64,000 nt of DNA, taken from Taenia hydatigena. Taxonomy: Eukaryota; Platyhelminthes; Cestoda; Cyclophyllidea; Taeniidae. Positions 11,048 through 23,274 of this stretch are shown piece after piece (positions within the stretch are counted from its first letter, which is position 1; every line of letters starts with the position of its first letter). Both the position numbers and the translations under genes were made by a program. The stretch spans positions 1-64,000 of the forward strand of contig JADWOT020001740.1 of NCBI GenBank assembly GCA_036345935.2, in the 5' to 3' direction. The notes under the pieces were generated by a model. That model was given only the letters and a program-made list of their open reading frames with translations. It did not search any database and was not told the DNA's origin.

Positions 11048-11703
11048 GTAAGTCGCCCTCTTATCCTTACACTGATCAGCACACATGAAGAAAGAACTAT
11101 TCGCTAAATGAGAGCATTTCCCAAAGATAGCGAAAATTTTTCAGCATAGAAACTGCTAAAGTGCGCAAGAGACGGCTTAGCTACTTTTACTCATTTGTAC
11201 CTCGATACACTGCATCACAACATAAATACCCAGACTGTGACATTCGCTTCAAGCTAGATCGATGGAATTTGGAAATAATCCCTATTTCTTTATAAAAATT
11301 ATGTCTAATTACTTTTAATAGCCTGCAAAACTTATTTTTTTGGCCTATTCGCTGTGTCGATTGCTAGATTTTACCTATTAATGCAGCTCTTATCGTACCA
11401 TAAAACAGCAGTCAAGAACCTGAATAAAAGAAATGTGCAGGCATTGGATGCGGTGTTCGTTTCGCCAACTATTCATATCTTTGTTGTATTGTACTCTACG
11501 TAGAAATGTCATTGACGGTCTTAAATCTTCAAAAGTGTTTTCGCTTAAGCTTATATATCTAGAGGACATGTCTTACGTAAGTTGTCATTTTCGTACCTTA
11601 TCTTGACGAAATGTGTTTATTTGAAGGGCGCGTAGTTTGACAATTAAAAAGTAAGACGATGCTTTGTCGACATCTATGTTGCTGGCTGGGTTTCATTAAA
11701 GCA

Positions 11704-12057
11704 TCACTCTTGGAATCTCATTCCGGAAATCCGAACACGCTTTCTGGAGTAACGGACTACTGGAATTGTATGACTCCCAAAGGCAAAAATGCTTACAAAC
11801 AGAGTATGTAGGTTTGTAATGAATGGCTCAAATTGAATCTGATTATATGGCTGAACTTCATCAATCTGCTGCCAGCTTTCAGTCTCTTTGAATATTCCTC
11901 TATCGTTGACACTGCCAAAACGTATAAACTCCATTGTAAAAGAGTTATTTGCAGCTGGATTTAGACATTGCTTTATCAGTTCGTAAAAGCACTTTAGAAT
12001 TTTATAATGCGGCTTTAAAATGCAGTCATTAAAACCTCTTTTGGACGTCCCATTATT
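11704..12057 (-). CDS. Candidate 3'-terminal exon of an unrecognised gene
   Basis: On the minus strand an AG at 12059-12058 is followed by an uninterrupted frame of about 117 codons to TGA at 11706-11704. The segment has a mixed, protein-like composition: a hydrophobic stretch with cysteines near the start ('ILKCFYELIKQCLNP'), a charged middle ('ETESWQQIDEV') and a basic end ('RYSRKRVRI'). A GTAAGC inside (near 11790) could start a short intron of 37 or 50 nt. Another frame is also long-open here, which weakens the call. No upstream exon or family was identified. Confidence 0.3.
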   Translation of the reverse strand, partial: NNGTSKRGFNDCILKPHYKILKCFYELIKQCLNPAANNSFTMEFIRFGSVNDRGIFKETESWQQIDEVQPYNQIQFEPFITNLHTLFVSIFAFGSHTIPVVRYSRKRVRISGMRFQE

Positions 12058-12535
12058 CTATCCAATCCACTGGACTATCATTAAAAAATCAGAAAATTTT
12101 GATTAAAACGTTAAACCTAATTAGGCGTTGTTTAAAGTAAGAACACAACTGCTTAAATGGCGATCGAAAGAAACTAATGGCACTTTACGTAGTGTTAGTG
12201 ACGAAAAATAGTTTCTACCCTCGATTAACGAAAATGGCATAAGTTTGGCATGAGTTCTTCCCATTTTACTACATTATTCCGTTTTTCTTTTGGTTACTAT
12301 CCCTGGAACTGACTTTAGCGACCGCATAGCTTTGAAAGAGAGGGCACACATTTTTCTTCATCATCTTGAATTGTTTTGCTAATCTTGTTGGTTAATTTGT
12401 GATAAATAATTGCAGTGCCAACTTAAATGAAAATTTTCGGCCATAACAGAGGGAGCAATTAGGCATCTAGAAAGTTACCTGATAAATACATGTAATTAAA
12501 ATACAAAAGTAAGTCAAAAAATCCAAAGCCACACA

Positions 12536-12541
12536 TTTATT
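12536..12541 (-). terminator. PolyA signal AATAAA (minus) after the small secreted-peptide gene
   Basis: TTTATT on the plus strand reads AATAAA on the minus strand, about 215 nt after the stop codon of the ORF at 12757-13017. Confidence 0.35.
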
Positions 12542-12756
12542 ACACCATTTCATAGTAAACAGCACACATTTGAGTAATTTGTTCATGGTAAATGAAATGT
12601 TCTGAGTATGAAATCAGACTGGGGGATAATGTAAGGTTTTGTCATTTTCCGGATATACAATAATAAAACCATATTAGTGAGCACAAATGAGTGAGAGGCA
12701 TGCATGGGCGTAAGTTCTTGCATGCAGCCGAATAAATGCCTTTCACATGCCAAAAA

Positions 12757-13017
12757 CTATTTAGCCGATTCAATACAGTGTTGTGGATTTCTTAGGCAAA
12801 GGCGGAGACGATAAAAATATTTGACTGCTTCAGCAACCTTCTTGGCAGTATTTTTAATTGATTTCCACACAGCTGGCTTGAGGCCTTCTGGCTGAAGGTC
12901 TTCTTGATCTGCTTCTGCCATCGCCATCAAGGATGCAGCCCTTGTTGGTGAAACAGACAAGGTGAGCACGAGGAGGGAGAATGCCAGTGCTATCAGTGCT
13001 GGAAATCTTGCTGCCAT
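12757..13017 (-). CDS. Small secreted peptide precursor (86 aa): signal peptide, acidic spacer, cationic amphipathic helix
   Basis: Single-exon frame with its start codon in a strong context (ctccATGG). Residues 1-27 form a classic signal peptide: Arg4, a hydrophobic core of Leu/Ala/Val at 7-20, and a small-residue cleavage site near Ala27/Ala28. Residues 34-45 are acidic (E35, D37, E39, D40, E44). Residues 46-72 form a Lys/Arg-rich segment (K47, K52, K55, K59, K60, K66, R70, R72) that would make an amphipathic helix. C74 and C81 could form one disulfide near the C-terminus. This prepro plus cationic-peptide layout is typical of secreted defence, venom-like or host-interaction peptides. That is architecture only, and I recognise no family. 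A TATA-like box lies upstream and a polyA signal downstream, so it is probably a complete, secreted, intronless gene. Confidence 0.6.
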   Translation of the reverse strand: MAARFPALIALAFSLLVLTLSVSPTRAASLMAMAEADQEDLQPEGLKPAVWKSIKNTAKKVAEAVKYFYRLRLCLRNPQHCIESAK

Positions 13018-13075
13018 GGAGCCTTTCTTCGTCTCTGGGCATCAATTTTGCAATCCCGCATCAGTGCAGTGCTCA

Positions 13076-13083
13076 CTTAAATA
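13076..13083 (-). promoter_or_regulatory. TATA-like box of the small secreted-peptide gene
   Basis: On the minus strand TATTTAAG lies about 60 nt upstream of the ATG at 13017. With a start site about 30 nt below it, the 5' UTR would be about 30 nt. No clear TCAGT initiator is seen. Confidence 0.4.
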
Positions 13084-13099
13084 CGTTCTGAGTCCCTGC

Positions 13100-16000
13100 G
13101 TGGGCGTGTTCATGTGTGCAAAACGAAATTAATGACATCCTTGGTCGCTAGGGTGTGCTGAGAGGTTGTTTATCTATGTAATCAAATCCGTGGTGGGTTT
13201 CGGTGCATAAAATGTACAAGGTGTATGTAAACTGTCACAACCGGGCGGCAACACTTAACTAAATGCGTATAGGTCAAACAGCACGACATTTTTACAAGTT
13301 TGCGCCAAATGGTTTGCATTCTTTCCCAATATCATAACTTAAATTCCAAAAAAAAGTATCTAGAGCGTGCTGGACCAATTTATAGAAAAGCTGCTTTTTG
13401 AGTGTATTAGGCATCCATACTTGACTTCGCAGGAGCGCGAAGCTTGGCGTGTATGTATAGCATTGCACACAGCACTGCTTGACCAATATCACTAAAACTT
13501 CCAAATATGATCAGGCATTGGACATCTAAAATGGCTAAATCTCTCTTAATAAGAACCGACAAAACTAATTAAATGCACCTTTAAGATAAATAGGAACCCA
13601 TGCAGCCTCATTACTGCATCTCGAATCAGCGCGCTGCCAGCAACCAGTCTGGCACAAAACATGTATAGCATAGGCTAAGAGAGAGACTTACCCACCAAGT
13701 CTAGAGGTGAATGTTTGTGTACAGCTGCAAAGGAGGATAGCTGCCAGCAGATAGTCAAAGAGGGACAAACAAGCAGGCTGGTAATCGGCAAAATCGTTAG
13801 TTGAAAAGCAAAAGTGTGCTAGGCGAATATTCTCCTTTTAGATCCACTCTGACATGGTCTACTCGACCTAACTTCCCCTCCCGCCATCGGTACCATGTTG
13901 CATGCCTTCTCCAATCATTAGTTTTTACTTCACATTTATCCATTGTTAGTTAAGTTTTGGCAAAATGGGAAATTTTGGTGAATTTGACGAATTGAAAGGT
14001 AGGAATGCGAATAAATTTACACATTTGAAAAGGTTGTAAGCATACCTCTCTGTAAGGCAGTTGAGTAGGCCATGATCTAGCCAAATCGAAATGCACAACT
14101 TTAAGAAATGCATGACTAAATGAAATCAGATGCAATCTCAATTCTTTGGGTTTTCGTCTTTTTTCATAGCGCTCTCACGACTCTTCTAATTCCATTAAAG
14201 TAAAAAGTTTTCTCAGGAATCAGGGTCGTAGAGGACAACTATAACGACTTCTTTGTTAATCTGCCAAGACTGTTTAAATACCCTCTTCCGTGTCCTATTA
14301 GATAGCTGCATGTTTATGTGGTAATTTTTCTTTTGAGTGGGCGAAACCACGACGCTTTAAGTGGACAGGTGGGTAAATGTATGTGGAGGGCGTGACATTC
14401 AGCTACTCCCACTAATATCTTCACGTAACCACTTCCTCCATGCGACACCGCCTCAGTAAGAATCTACAGAGTAATGAGCAAAATGCGCTGACAGCAATCT
14501 GTGTATTTCAAATATACCTCGTCTGGACTAAATGTAGTATCTGCCCACATTGAATCCGACTGCCAAGCAGGTGATTATCATGCAGTTTGCCTATGATGAA
14601 GCTTCGAAAGTCAGGATGGAAGGGAAAGAATGGCTTAGGATTGCAAGTTTTTTATTAATAGCGGCTTAACTTGCGATCTGATTTCATTGTACTGCAAGAG
14701 ATTTTCAGTTTTTTGACACAAATAATTGAGCATCATTCGACTATCAGTAAACAAACATGAAAACTGCGAATCATCAAGGCGCACACAAGGTAAACAAATT
14801 AATGCTCGCTGGTAATATGGACTACTTTATCTTATAAAATATAGGCAGCACACCCAACTACGTGTCAAAATAAAGGGCCTCATTGCTCAAAAGTGGCACT
14901 TGTCTATAATCCTCGGGAGTCACAGAAAGGAATAAGTGATTGGATCTCCCCTGTTATCAGATTCCATCGGTCACGTATAAATTTTCTCCACCTTATTGCT
15001 GTCAATATTTTACTTAATTTAAAACCACTTGATTAACTCTATTAAGTAGTATTCCTGTAAATTAGAGTGTTTCAATATGCCTATGGAGGTTTATCGGCAT
15101 GCTGTGGCTTAATGTGTCTTCAACAACCATCAAAAGAGCTCGGCTTTTACTCACACACTGTCTAAGTAACATTATCTGCAATTTACGCTGGCAAATAATG
15201 GGAAGTATTTTTATTGACGCCTCGGAGCCATAAAATTATCCTTGAATTTTTGGCGTTGTTAAGGACATTTTGAGGCAGAGCAAGTTGACACACTGAATTG
15301 TTATGTTTCAAAACCAAGCGCTTAGCATTTCAGATTGACTCACTTCATTAAAGCACACACAACTTTAATGCCCATAACTTTAATTTTGCTTGTGTTTCAT
15401 TTGACCAGGGTTCAGTCAAACATATGTAGTGCAGATTTCATGCTTTGTCCGGATTAGAAGTAGGGGTAATCCGCAACTCCAATTATTTTATACGATACAA
15501 AACCTAATTGCTATTGCTGACTTCATGTATATAAGCAAAAGCAATTAATTGAGCTTAATTATTTGAACTAAACCACTTACATACAACTTAGTACTTGTAT
15601 TAATCGGGGTAAAATGATGCCCATTTCGAATGACTTAGAATTTGGTTTCCGCGCAAACGCCTCGAAACACATTGGTGTATTTCATCCTACTTGCTACTTG
15701 GATTATCTCAGTCTCTCCTGTGGCTAAGAATACGTTTTGAGAAGAAGAATGAAACGCAATTTGGGTGGTTCGTGACGAAAAAGCAGAGCACAAGGTTTAA
15801 TCTGTTCTTTGAAAGTACCTTGCAAAGTTTCTGTCTTTTCATAAGGAAGAAGGTAGCAGCGCCGCTTTTAGTGCGGCAGATTCGGTGCATATCTCCCCAA
15901 ATTGTACGGATTTTGTTTAAGCATGTAAATGATTACATCAAGCAACATTTTTGCTTTTATAATTAAAATGAGCCGCTTTGCACTGCATTGTGCCGCAGAT

Positions 16001-17390
16001 ACATCAATTTTGCATTTATTTATGCCAGTAGGGCCAGAGAAACAGGCTTCAACTCTGACTGTGAATTCCGATGATCGGAATATCTAATGGCCACCACTAG
16101 AGGAATCAGTTACGAATGATTAATTGAAAGCACTGCCGTGGAGGATAATTTGCAACGGGCGACGAATCCACAATGCCTGTAAGTGTACAACAGGTTTTAA
16201 AACTGCCTTTTCGTTACAATTTTCTACAATTAGTAAGTCGAAAAAGCCACCACCACAGCATCGTACTGTTGAATGGGCAAGTGACATTAAGCGGTTAGTT
16301 ACGTGCCAGTTTTGACAGTAGTTCCATGCCAGCTTAATATTTAACTATCTCAATTCACACCATGAGGATTGAAACACCTTTCAGAGGCGTAAGCGATAAA
16401 GGATTTCTATATTACAGGTAGACAGCCAACGGGACAGCTCCAACTCAGTTCTCCTCTGCCGAATTCACTTGACAATCAATTCCTTTTTATCTGTCTGCAT
16501 TACTCACTGTATGCCTTCTCAGCAGCGCGTCGAAGGCCGATTAGTCTCCCCACCTTGTGCGAAACCAGTGAGAACACTTTCACACACTTTTCCACCTACT
16601 CAAAAAAATGCAAAGTATTGCGTATGTAAGTTAAATCAACAGCAAATATTTCACAACGCTTCTCAAACCAGGCAGACGTGATCTCCAGCCGTCTCTTCAA
16701 CGGTTACTTTATACTTATCAGTAGAAAAGTGCCTTTTTGCAGGGCCTTTATTCAAAGGGATAGGAACGTGCTTCCCTCACAATTGAGCCTTTGATAGCAT
16801 TCTCATTCAAAACAAATCCCTTTCGTTCATCCAATCAAGTTTCGAGCGCCTTCATCATGGCTTTACAGAGAAATTGACGACATGCAGACTTATCCACACA
16901 TTCGTAAATGAGTAGCCTCAGTTGGTAAGATTAATTTTTAAATCCACCACCGCTCAGTGACATTAAAGTACTAAGTAAAGTAGTAACAAAGTCAGAAGAG
17001 CAGACCTGCTTAATTGTTCCGTGAATTAGTCAGTAAAGTAGTGCAAACATGGAAGCTGCCGCTAGAGCATAGTAGGCGGAGTCATCTATCAATTCGAGAT
17101 CGAAAGTCTTTGCGCCCCGTAGTCGAGTTAGCATCCCGCTCAGCAATCACTCACTCGTCAAGGCCACCAAGTGGGTTCATTGTGGCCATCACATCTACCC
17201 GCTTGCGAACAAACTTGTGAGAACACACTTCGTTGCATGCACGTCATGGAGCCGTGGTTGTCGGGCCCTCTTCTGCCGTTGAAGAAACCTTGACGTTTGG
17301 GCCAAATCACAAGCATTTATTAGCGGTCCAAGCCATCTGCTTCCTTCAGATTTGTCAGCGAATCCACTTCTTACAGTTGATTACTTTTTG
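13100..17390. other. Mostly non-coding; no supportable gene
   Basis: AT-rich. A minus-strand splice-bordered segment at 14046-14115 (acceptor 'gatttcatttag', donor GTATGC, 70 nt, open) and ORF fragments near 13292-13504 and 15691-15966 were considered. They lack partners and are not called. No repeats stand out. Confidence 0.3.
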
Positions 17391-17391
17391 G

Positions 17392-17559
17392 TCGGCAAAG
17401 ATTCAGTGCCTCTACTTTATTGAATGGAAAGGATGATGGTCGATTAATTTATGAAATAAGGAATGTCTCTTTCCCTGATCACAGATTAAAAGGTGATGGT
17501 CTTGACTAAATGGATGGCTCTATTTAAGCAAACACATTCCAGACTCTGCCGAAAATTCC
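17392..17559 (+). repeat. Left arm of a 168-bp inverted repeat
   Basis: Matches the reverse complement of 17729-17894 at roughly 88% by eye. The best part is the 'cttgactaaatgga' to 'aagcaaacacattccagactc' stretch, which is nearly identical. The arms flank a 169-bp spacer, so a long hairpin is possible. Confidence 0.85.
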
Positions 17560-17728
17560 TACCACTACCAAAAACACCCTATCGTGTGTAAACGCATAGT
17601 CTGCTGCGGTGTCTGCGGTGACCTACGAGGGAATTCGAAATGCGATGATCATCGTGATTTTGCTTAAAGAGCATGGAAATGAGCTTGCACAACTTAGTCT
17701 CTCATAAAGCAGAATGTAAGGAATGTAA

Positions 17729-17894
17729 GGAATTTTCGCCGAGTCTGGAATGTGTTTGCTTAAATAGAACTATCCATTTAGTCAAGACCATCGCTTTTTA
17801 ATCTGTGATTAGGAAAAGAGGCATTCTCTATTTCATGAATTAATCGCCCATCGCCCTTTCCTTTCAATAAAGCAGAGGCACTAAATCTTTGCTG
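17729..17894 (-). repeat. Right arm of the 168-bp inverted repeat
   Basis: Reverse complement of 17392-17559. The ends of the pair show no obvious target duplication. Both arms, read inward from the outer end, keep a short open frame of about 38 codons ending in TAA, but changes are spread over all codon positions. Confidence 0.85.
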
Positions 17895-17899
17895 ATCAG

Positions 17900-20800
17900 A
17901 ATGCAGCCAAGAGAACTTCATCCACTCGAATTGGGTCTCCGCTCCGAATGTAATGATACCCGCAGTGAGTCGTAGATTGGGTACTTGGCTTTTTTAACTT
18001 AATATGTGCTAGTTGCTGGTGCTCATGTGGAACACCAGGAGTTTTTAAGCTCAACATGAGACACGATATTTAACCTGGGACACCGCTAATTGCTGCTTTC
18101 GTGTTTGGCAGTAGAATTATCTGAAGCAACCCGATTGTGCTACCAGTGAGTAACTTGTACCATGGGATGTCAGTTGACGGATGGACAAAAGCCTAGAATC
18201 CCATTCGTCTGATTGCACATATTTCATGAAATCCTTAGCGGCTAAATCCAAACGCGATTTTTCTTTCCATCTGTTTATTGCTTAGCAAATATTTAAGTGT
18301 TGTGCGTGCCACGTAGTCCATGGAGGTCTTGCAGAGTCTAGTAAGTGGTCAGCTGTCAAATTAGGGTCTTTATTGCTGTGAACCAGTTTGGACAATTCAT
18401 GCTGACAAATCCATCAATTAAAGATAACTGGAGCGACTCTGTCAGCATCTTGTGCATTCATAAGTTCTGCCTCAGACGCTTTAGCAAGCTAGTCTATCAT
18501 AAACAGCATGTAATGGTTTTTCTCTTAGTTTAAAATGGAGAACATTCACTATATACACGTACTCTTTATCTTGTGGATCCTGCAAGCATATCTTGCAGTA
18601 CTGCGGTAGCTATGTTCTGCTTGAGTCATCTACCACCTTCCCTTTATCCACCTGGTTCACACGCGCGATAATCAAAGAACTGTTTGTACCAATGAGTCTA
18701 GGCCCACTGCGCATTTTCTTGAGGGATTTAGGAACATCCTGCTACATCCGTATCTCTCTTATTCTGACTGCTACTGATCTTGCTTGCAACAGAACTACTT
18801 AATGCGCAATCAATTAGTTTTTAACAAGTTGATATTCTTAAAGTGTGCATTTCGTTGCTTTATTTTCATCTCGAATTCCTGGTCGCTACCCTCCTTTAGC
18901 AAAACAAGTTGTTTTACTTGGTGAATCTGGGATGGTTGCGAAGGAAATCTCTGATGGAAAAATTAACGCACTGCATATGGAAATGAAGAACCGTTGAGAG
19001 CGCAACGGACAGACAACAGCACGTGTGTTTTTCACCTAAAGTGTTACATGCAAACTAAGAAAAGAATCATAATGTCAAGGCGAAGGTTCCTGGTAAGATT
19101 GGGTGAAGCTAGAATGCTGAATGCAATGGGACGTCCGCTTGTGAGTACCTGTCGGTGTCGATAGGCGCACTAAATTAGGAAATGTCCGCATTAGCATTTC
19201 ATTATTCAGTGATTTTGTCCATTAAATGATCGCCATGCATTCAAAATCACTTGGATCGTGCTGCTTTTTGAGGGGTGTCCGAAAAGTGTAACTCACACTC
19301 TGCTACACATCTTTGCAGATCTTACATAAGTAGTCACTGCTTATAAGTAGGTGGAGTGATTTGGAGAGCACCTGCATTCACCTGCTTTATGCCAGTCCAT
19401 CATTTTCCTTGGTGTTTTACAGAATTGGCAAAATTATTGTTATTGCATAACTTCGTAACTTCCCGATTCTGGAAGAAAATTCAGCCCCTTAGTCGAATGC
19501 TTTGCTAAAGACGAAGCCCACTGCATAATCATGAAGGAAAGTAGTAGCGGTGATACTACTATTAGAGCCAGGCGAGCTGCCATCCATTCCGCCCTTTAAC
19601 AATTCAACAATTTCTTCAAGCATTTGTAATAGAAGTGGATTAGTCGGTGTATTATCCATGAGTTGTATCCACTGACAATTTGACTAAAGACTCTTTTGTG
19701 TAGGTCGAAAAGAACAGGTCTGTTGCACAAACTCTCCGACGGATTCGGCTTTCTTGTGGCTGAAGCAAAGCGACTTTAATTGAGGTAGAAGTAAGGTAGG
19801 GTTCGTGCAAGCTCTATAGTAACGCAATTTTAGTGTTGCCTTGGAGGCAACCCGTTTATTCTGCTTTTCAAGAGAAAAAGTGTTTACGGTTTCGTATGAT
19901 TGATTTGACACCTATCCATGACATGAAAAACATGGAGAGGCTGGAGGAGACTCGGTGAGTAAATGTCTTCGTTCTAAAATAGTTTAGATCAACACTTAAT
20001 GGATACTAAACCAAGTAAAACACAGATTATTCGAAAAAATTTTCGGGCTTATGCGTACCTATCTCCTGGCGAAAACACATAAGTTTTCTACCTCCAGTTT
20101 GCAGACAATTACATTCGTATTAGTAGTGTTTAGCGCGGACCTTCCATATTTCCGGGCGGTTGTCGCTCCTTAGCATCGATAGCGCTTTGATACAGGATTC
20201 TTTGAATATTTACTGCGATGCTATGTCACGTGACCGGAAGTATTCATGGAAGGTTATGGCATGTCCTCTCCTTTTGTAGTACGGAATCCAAAAGAGCGTA
20301 AGTTCCTATCAGGTGATTGCTAAAACTAGTTGATCATGCGAATTGTTAAAGCTTACCGGTAAAGCAGGTGACTTAGAAGGCCAATTAAGTGGCTGACTTG
20401 TTAGTTGATGGGCATTTAAGTGAGTAGAGGGAGGATAGCTGGCTGTCAAGTAATACAACTGAAGCCCGACTGCAACCACTGATTTCGTTAGGAGTCTTCG
20501 ATAAGCAACGCACACATGGGATCAAACTAAATTGGTGTAAAAATGACCTCTCGCTTTTAATGACAAATTTAAAGGGCGCTTACGCTTGTCCATGAAAATG
20601 CAACTGGTCCGTCAATTCTGGGAGACTTACTAAATTTAAAATTTTTAAAAACTTGTTCCCGTGAATGGGTTGTCGAGTTGTTTGACAAACCCGCAACCAA
20701 GTTCTTTCCTTGGTGCTTTAGACTTTAGCATAAATTTCTCGAGTAGCAGCTGTGTGCTTTACATCCGTGAACTGTGACCAGCCTCTCTGGAAGCCTAAAA

Positions 20801-23070
20801 TGGTCAAGGGTTAACACATTGGCTTAGAATTACGCTTCTAACTATCCAAAAATGTAATCACGTCGACAAAATCTTTAAGCTGATAAACTTAACATGAAAG
20901 TCCCCACACGATCGTCTCTACAAGGCATTCGAAATTTTGTAGGGCTGCGAAGTGGGACCGGTCTGTTAATGACATCGCAGACAAGAACATTAATAAGTCA
21001 GCATTTCAACTACTACTAATGCAATATAAATGGCTTTTGACAAAACTTAGAGCTTTCTGTTGGCAAAAGCTGGCACCTTTTTGATCAGACTGAGAGATAT
21101 AACGAGTAGCTGTCCATACTAGCAGCCTTAGTAGAGCTGTTTGCCTGCTTAACTATTTATATGGTCCAAAGTCCCTTTTAATAATGCTATCCAAAAAAAC
21201 AGCAGCCTGTGACTAAATCGTGCAGGTACCAAGATTAACAGATTATATTAGCGTTCAGTTATCAGCAAAGATCAAACGGCACTACCCAAAGTGTCATACA
21301 GCCGAATAAGCATTGGTGGCAGGATTGCATGCAGAACCAGGACACTGGAGAGCTTTCGATGTAGACATCTATGCCACTGAAATCAAGGCAACCGAACGGT
21401 AGTCAAATATACAAGTGACTAAGATTGTCACTGTTACAAAAGCCCACACACTAAGGCGTAATATTATTAGTTCTACGAAACTCGTCATTACTTTAAAACA
21501 AAAGAAACATTTGCCTATATTCTCAGAACAGAACACATGGATAAAAATAACGAACGAAATTCCTCTCATTTTACTATCTAGTATGCTCGACTGTTACGTA
21601 TGATTGGTCTACTCCCTCCCATTTTCCTTTATCATAATGACGGAGTACAACGTCAAGGACAAGTAACAGCCCAGTACAGCGAAGGTTGGAGCAGCACATT
21701 ACAGCACAGAACATTATTTCTACCCCTTTTGTCTTAGAGCAATTCAGCCACCCACAAAGATATGCACGAGAGCAAGTCGAGCACCTCCAGAGCCATTCAA
21801 CGGCGAGTCCCCTGCTTTAACTTAGATCCTCCTTTGCGCCTTCTAGGCCTTCGCAGAGCCAGCCAAACACTTTCAGCACGTAGACTCAGTATGAGCTGCA
21901 TCGATGCTCACCATATAAGGCAAGTACCAAAAACGTTAACAAGCGCAAGTCCTCCTTCAGAGTTGCTAGCTTTCAGATCCTTGCAATTGGCTTCTTTCTC
22001 ACTTATTCTTGCCCTGTGCGATACCTTGTTGAAATTATGCAACAGCTTTTATACATAGCACGTTACTTGCACAAAACGGTTATCATTTTTCGCAGAACTA
22101 CCACCAACCTCCTCCCTGCTTGTGGCAATTGATGTCATCGACTGACTGTCCCATCAGTACCATTGCTATGCTGATGCGAGCGCGCCTTATCCGCGCTAAA
22201 TGCCAGCGTACCCTTCGCACAAACAATTAAATGGGCTATAATTTCGCTTTAAGAAACCTAAATTTAAAACCTGAAAGCAGATTTGATTAAATTTAGTTTG
22301 AGCTATCCAGGACTCTGTTTCACCGGCAGGGGTTGATGCGAATTTGTGCTGCTTTTACGAATTATTTAGCTCCACCACGCCTTTTGCGTGTGAGGACTAA
22401 GTGTTACCCTCTTTGACCTTACAGCAAAGTCCTTCTCTGGCCCTTTGGTGCTATATCCACGACCAATCTATTTAGTAGTATAAAAGCTGATGATGGAGCA
22501 TTGACAAACCGAGAATGAGAATCCGACTTGGCATGCGATTCGTTTCTACTTAGTCAACTAACATTAGGACTGACTGTGCAATGTGTAGAGATCCAATCAC
22601 TGTTCTACTCTCCCATCACAAATCCAAACCACATTTTCCATTTGTTTGTAAGTGAATAAGACCATAAATGCATGACTGTCCAGTGATGACCACCAAGGTC
22701 GGTGCAACAGATTCGCTTGGCATCTAGCTTGCAGACCGCTCAAATTAGTAGAAGGAGTTGAAAATCAGCATTTGATCAAATGTGAGCAGATTTTGTCAGA
22801 TTCATGCTGACTGCTGACTGAGCTGCCTTAAATCATGGCCCAGATCATCATGGGCGAATATCGACCATCACATTGAGATGATGCTCGAACGATGAAAGCA
22901 GAAGACTAACCTATGAGGGCAGTTGGTGCTGTTAAAAGAAAAAAGATTTTGCAAAACTTTTAGTATGATATCCGATCATAAAATCGCAAAATTAGGCTGT
23001 TCTGATGTTTGTTTTGATTCTCCACAAACAACAGTTGTGCTTTAAGGTACGAAGTGCTCCTCATCAGCAC
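17900..23070. other. Mostly non-coding; a few exon-like segments not assembled
   Basis: No long ORF. The minus-strand segment at 20357-20442 has the best splice borders (listed separately). Other open frames at 19684-19911 (minus), 21415-21603 (plus) and 21762-22058 (plus) lack support beyond length. No repeat pair was noted. Confidence 0.3.
20357..20442 (-). CDS. Candidate internal exon (86 nt), unrecognised
   Basis: On the minus strand a pyrimidine-rich acceptor ('gttgtattacttgacag') precedes 20442. The segment is open in the frame that leaves two leading bases and ends at 20357 immediately before GTAAGC. The 28-codon product is Ser/Pro/Leu-rich. No connected exon was established, so this is a splice-signal-based candidate only. 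Confidence 0.25.
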
Positions 23071-23077
23071 ATAGGTG

Positions 23078-23083
23078 TTTATT
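23078..23083 (-). terminator. PolyA signal AATAAA (minus) after the kinase gene
   Basis: TTTATT on the plus strand is AATAAA on the minus strand, 192 nt beyond the kinase stop codon. It is a plausible 3' end of the kinase transcript. Confidence 0.4.
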
Positions 23084-23274
23084 ACAGCCAAACAAGGCAC
23101 TACCATCAACACACAAAACTAAAGTCGAAAACTGTCACATTGGTTGGAGACCAAATATAGCTGACCGATTTCTTGAGCCTGAGTTAGAAGCTGATTGATA
23201 AAGCGGTCGTTTTGCCTCCCCATAACAGAGCATCTTCCTGCACACCGACACAGCAAATGAAGACCCACTATAAG

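Noticed and set aside
17392..17894. Idea that the inverted-repeat arms are duplicated coding exons
   Set aside because: Both arms keep a 38-codon frame, but substitutions are not concentrated at third positions and the best conservation lies beyond the stop codon.
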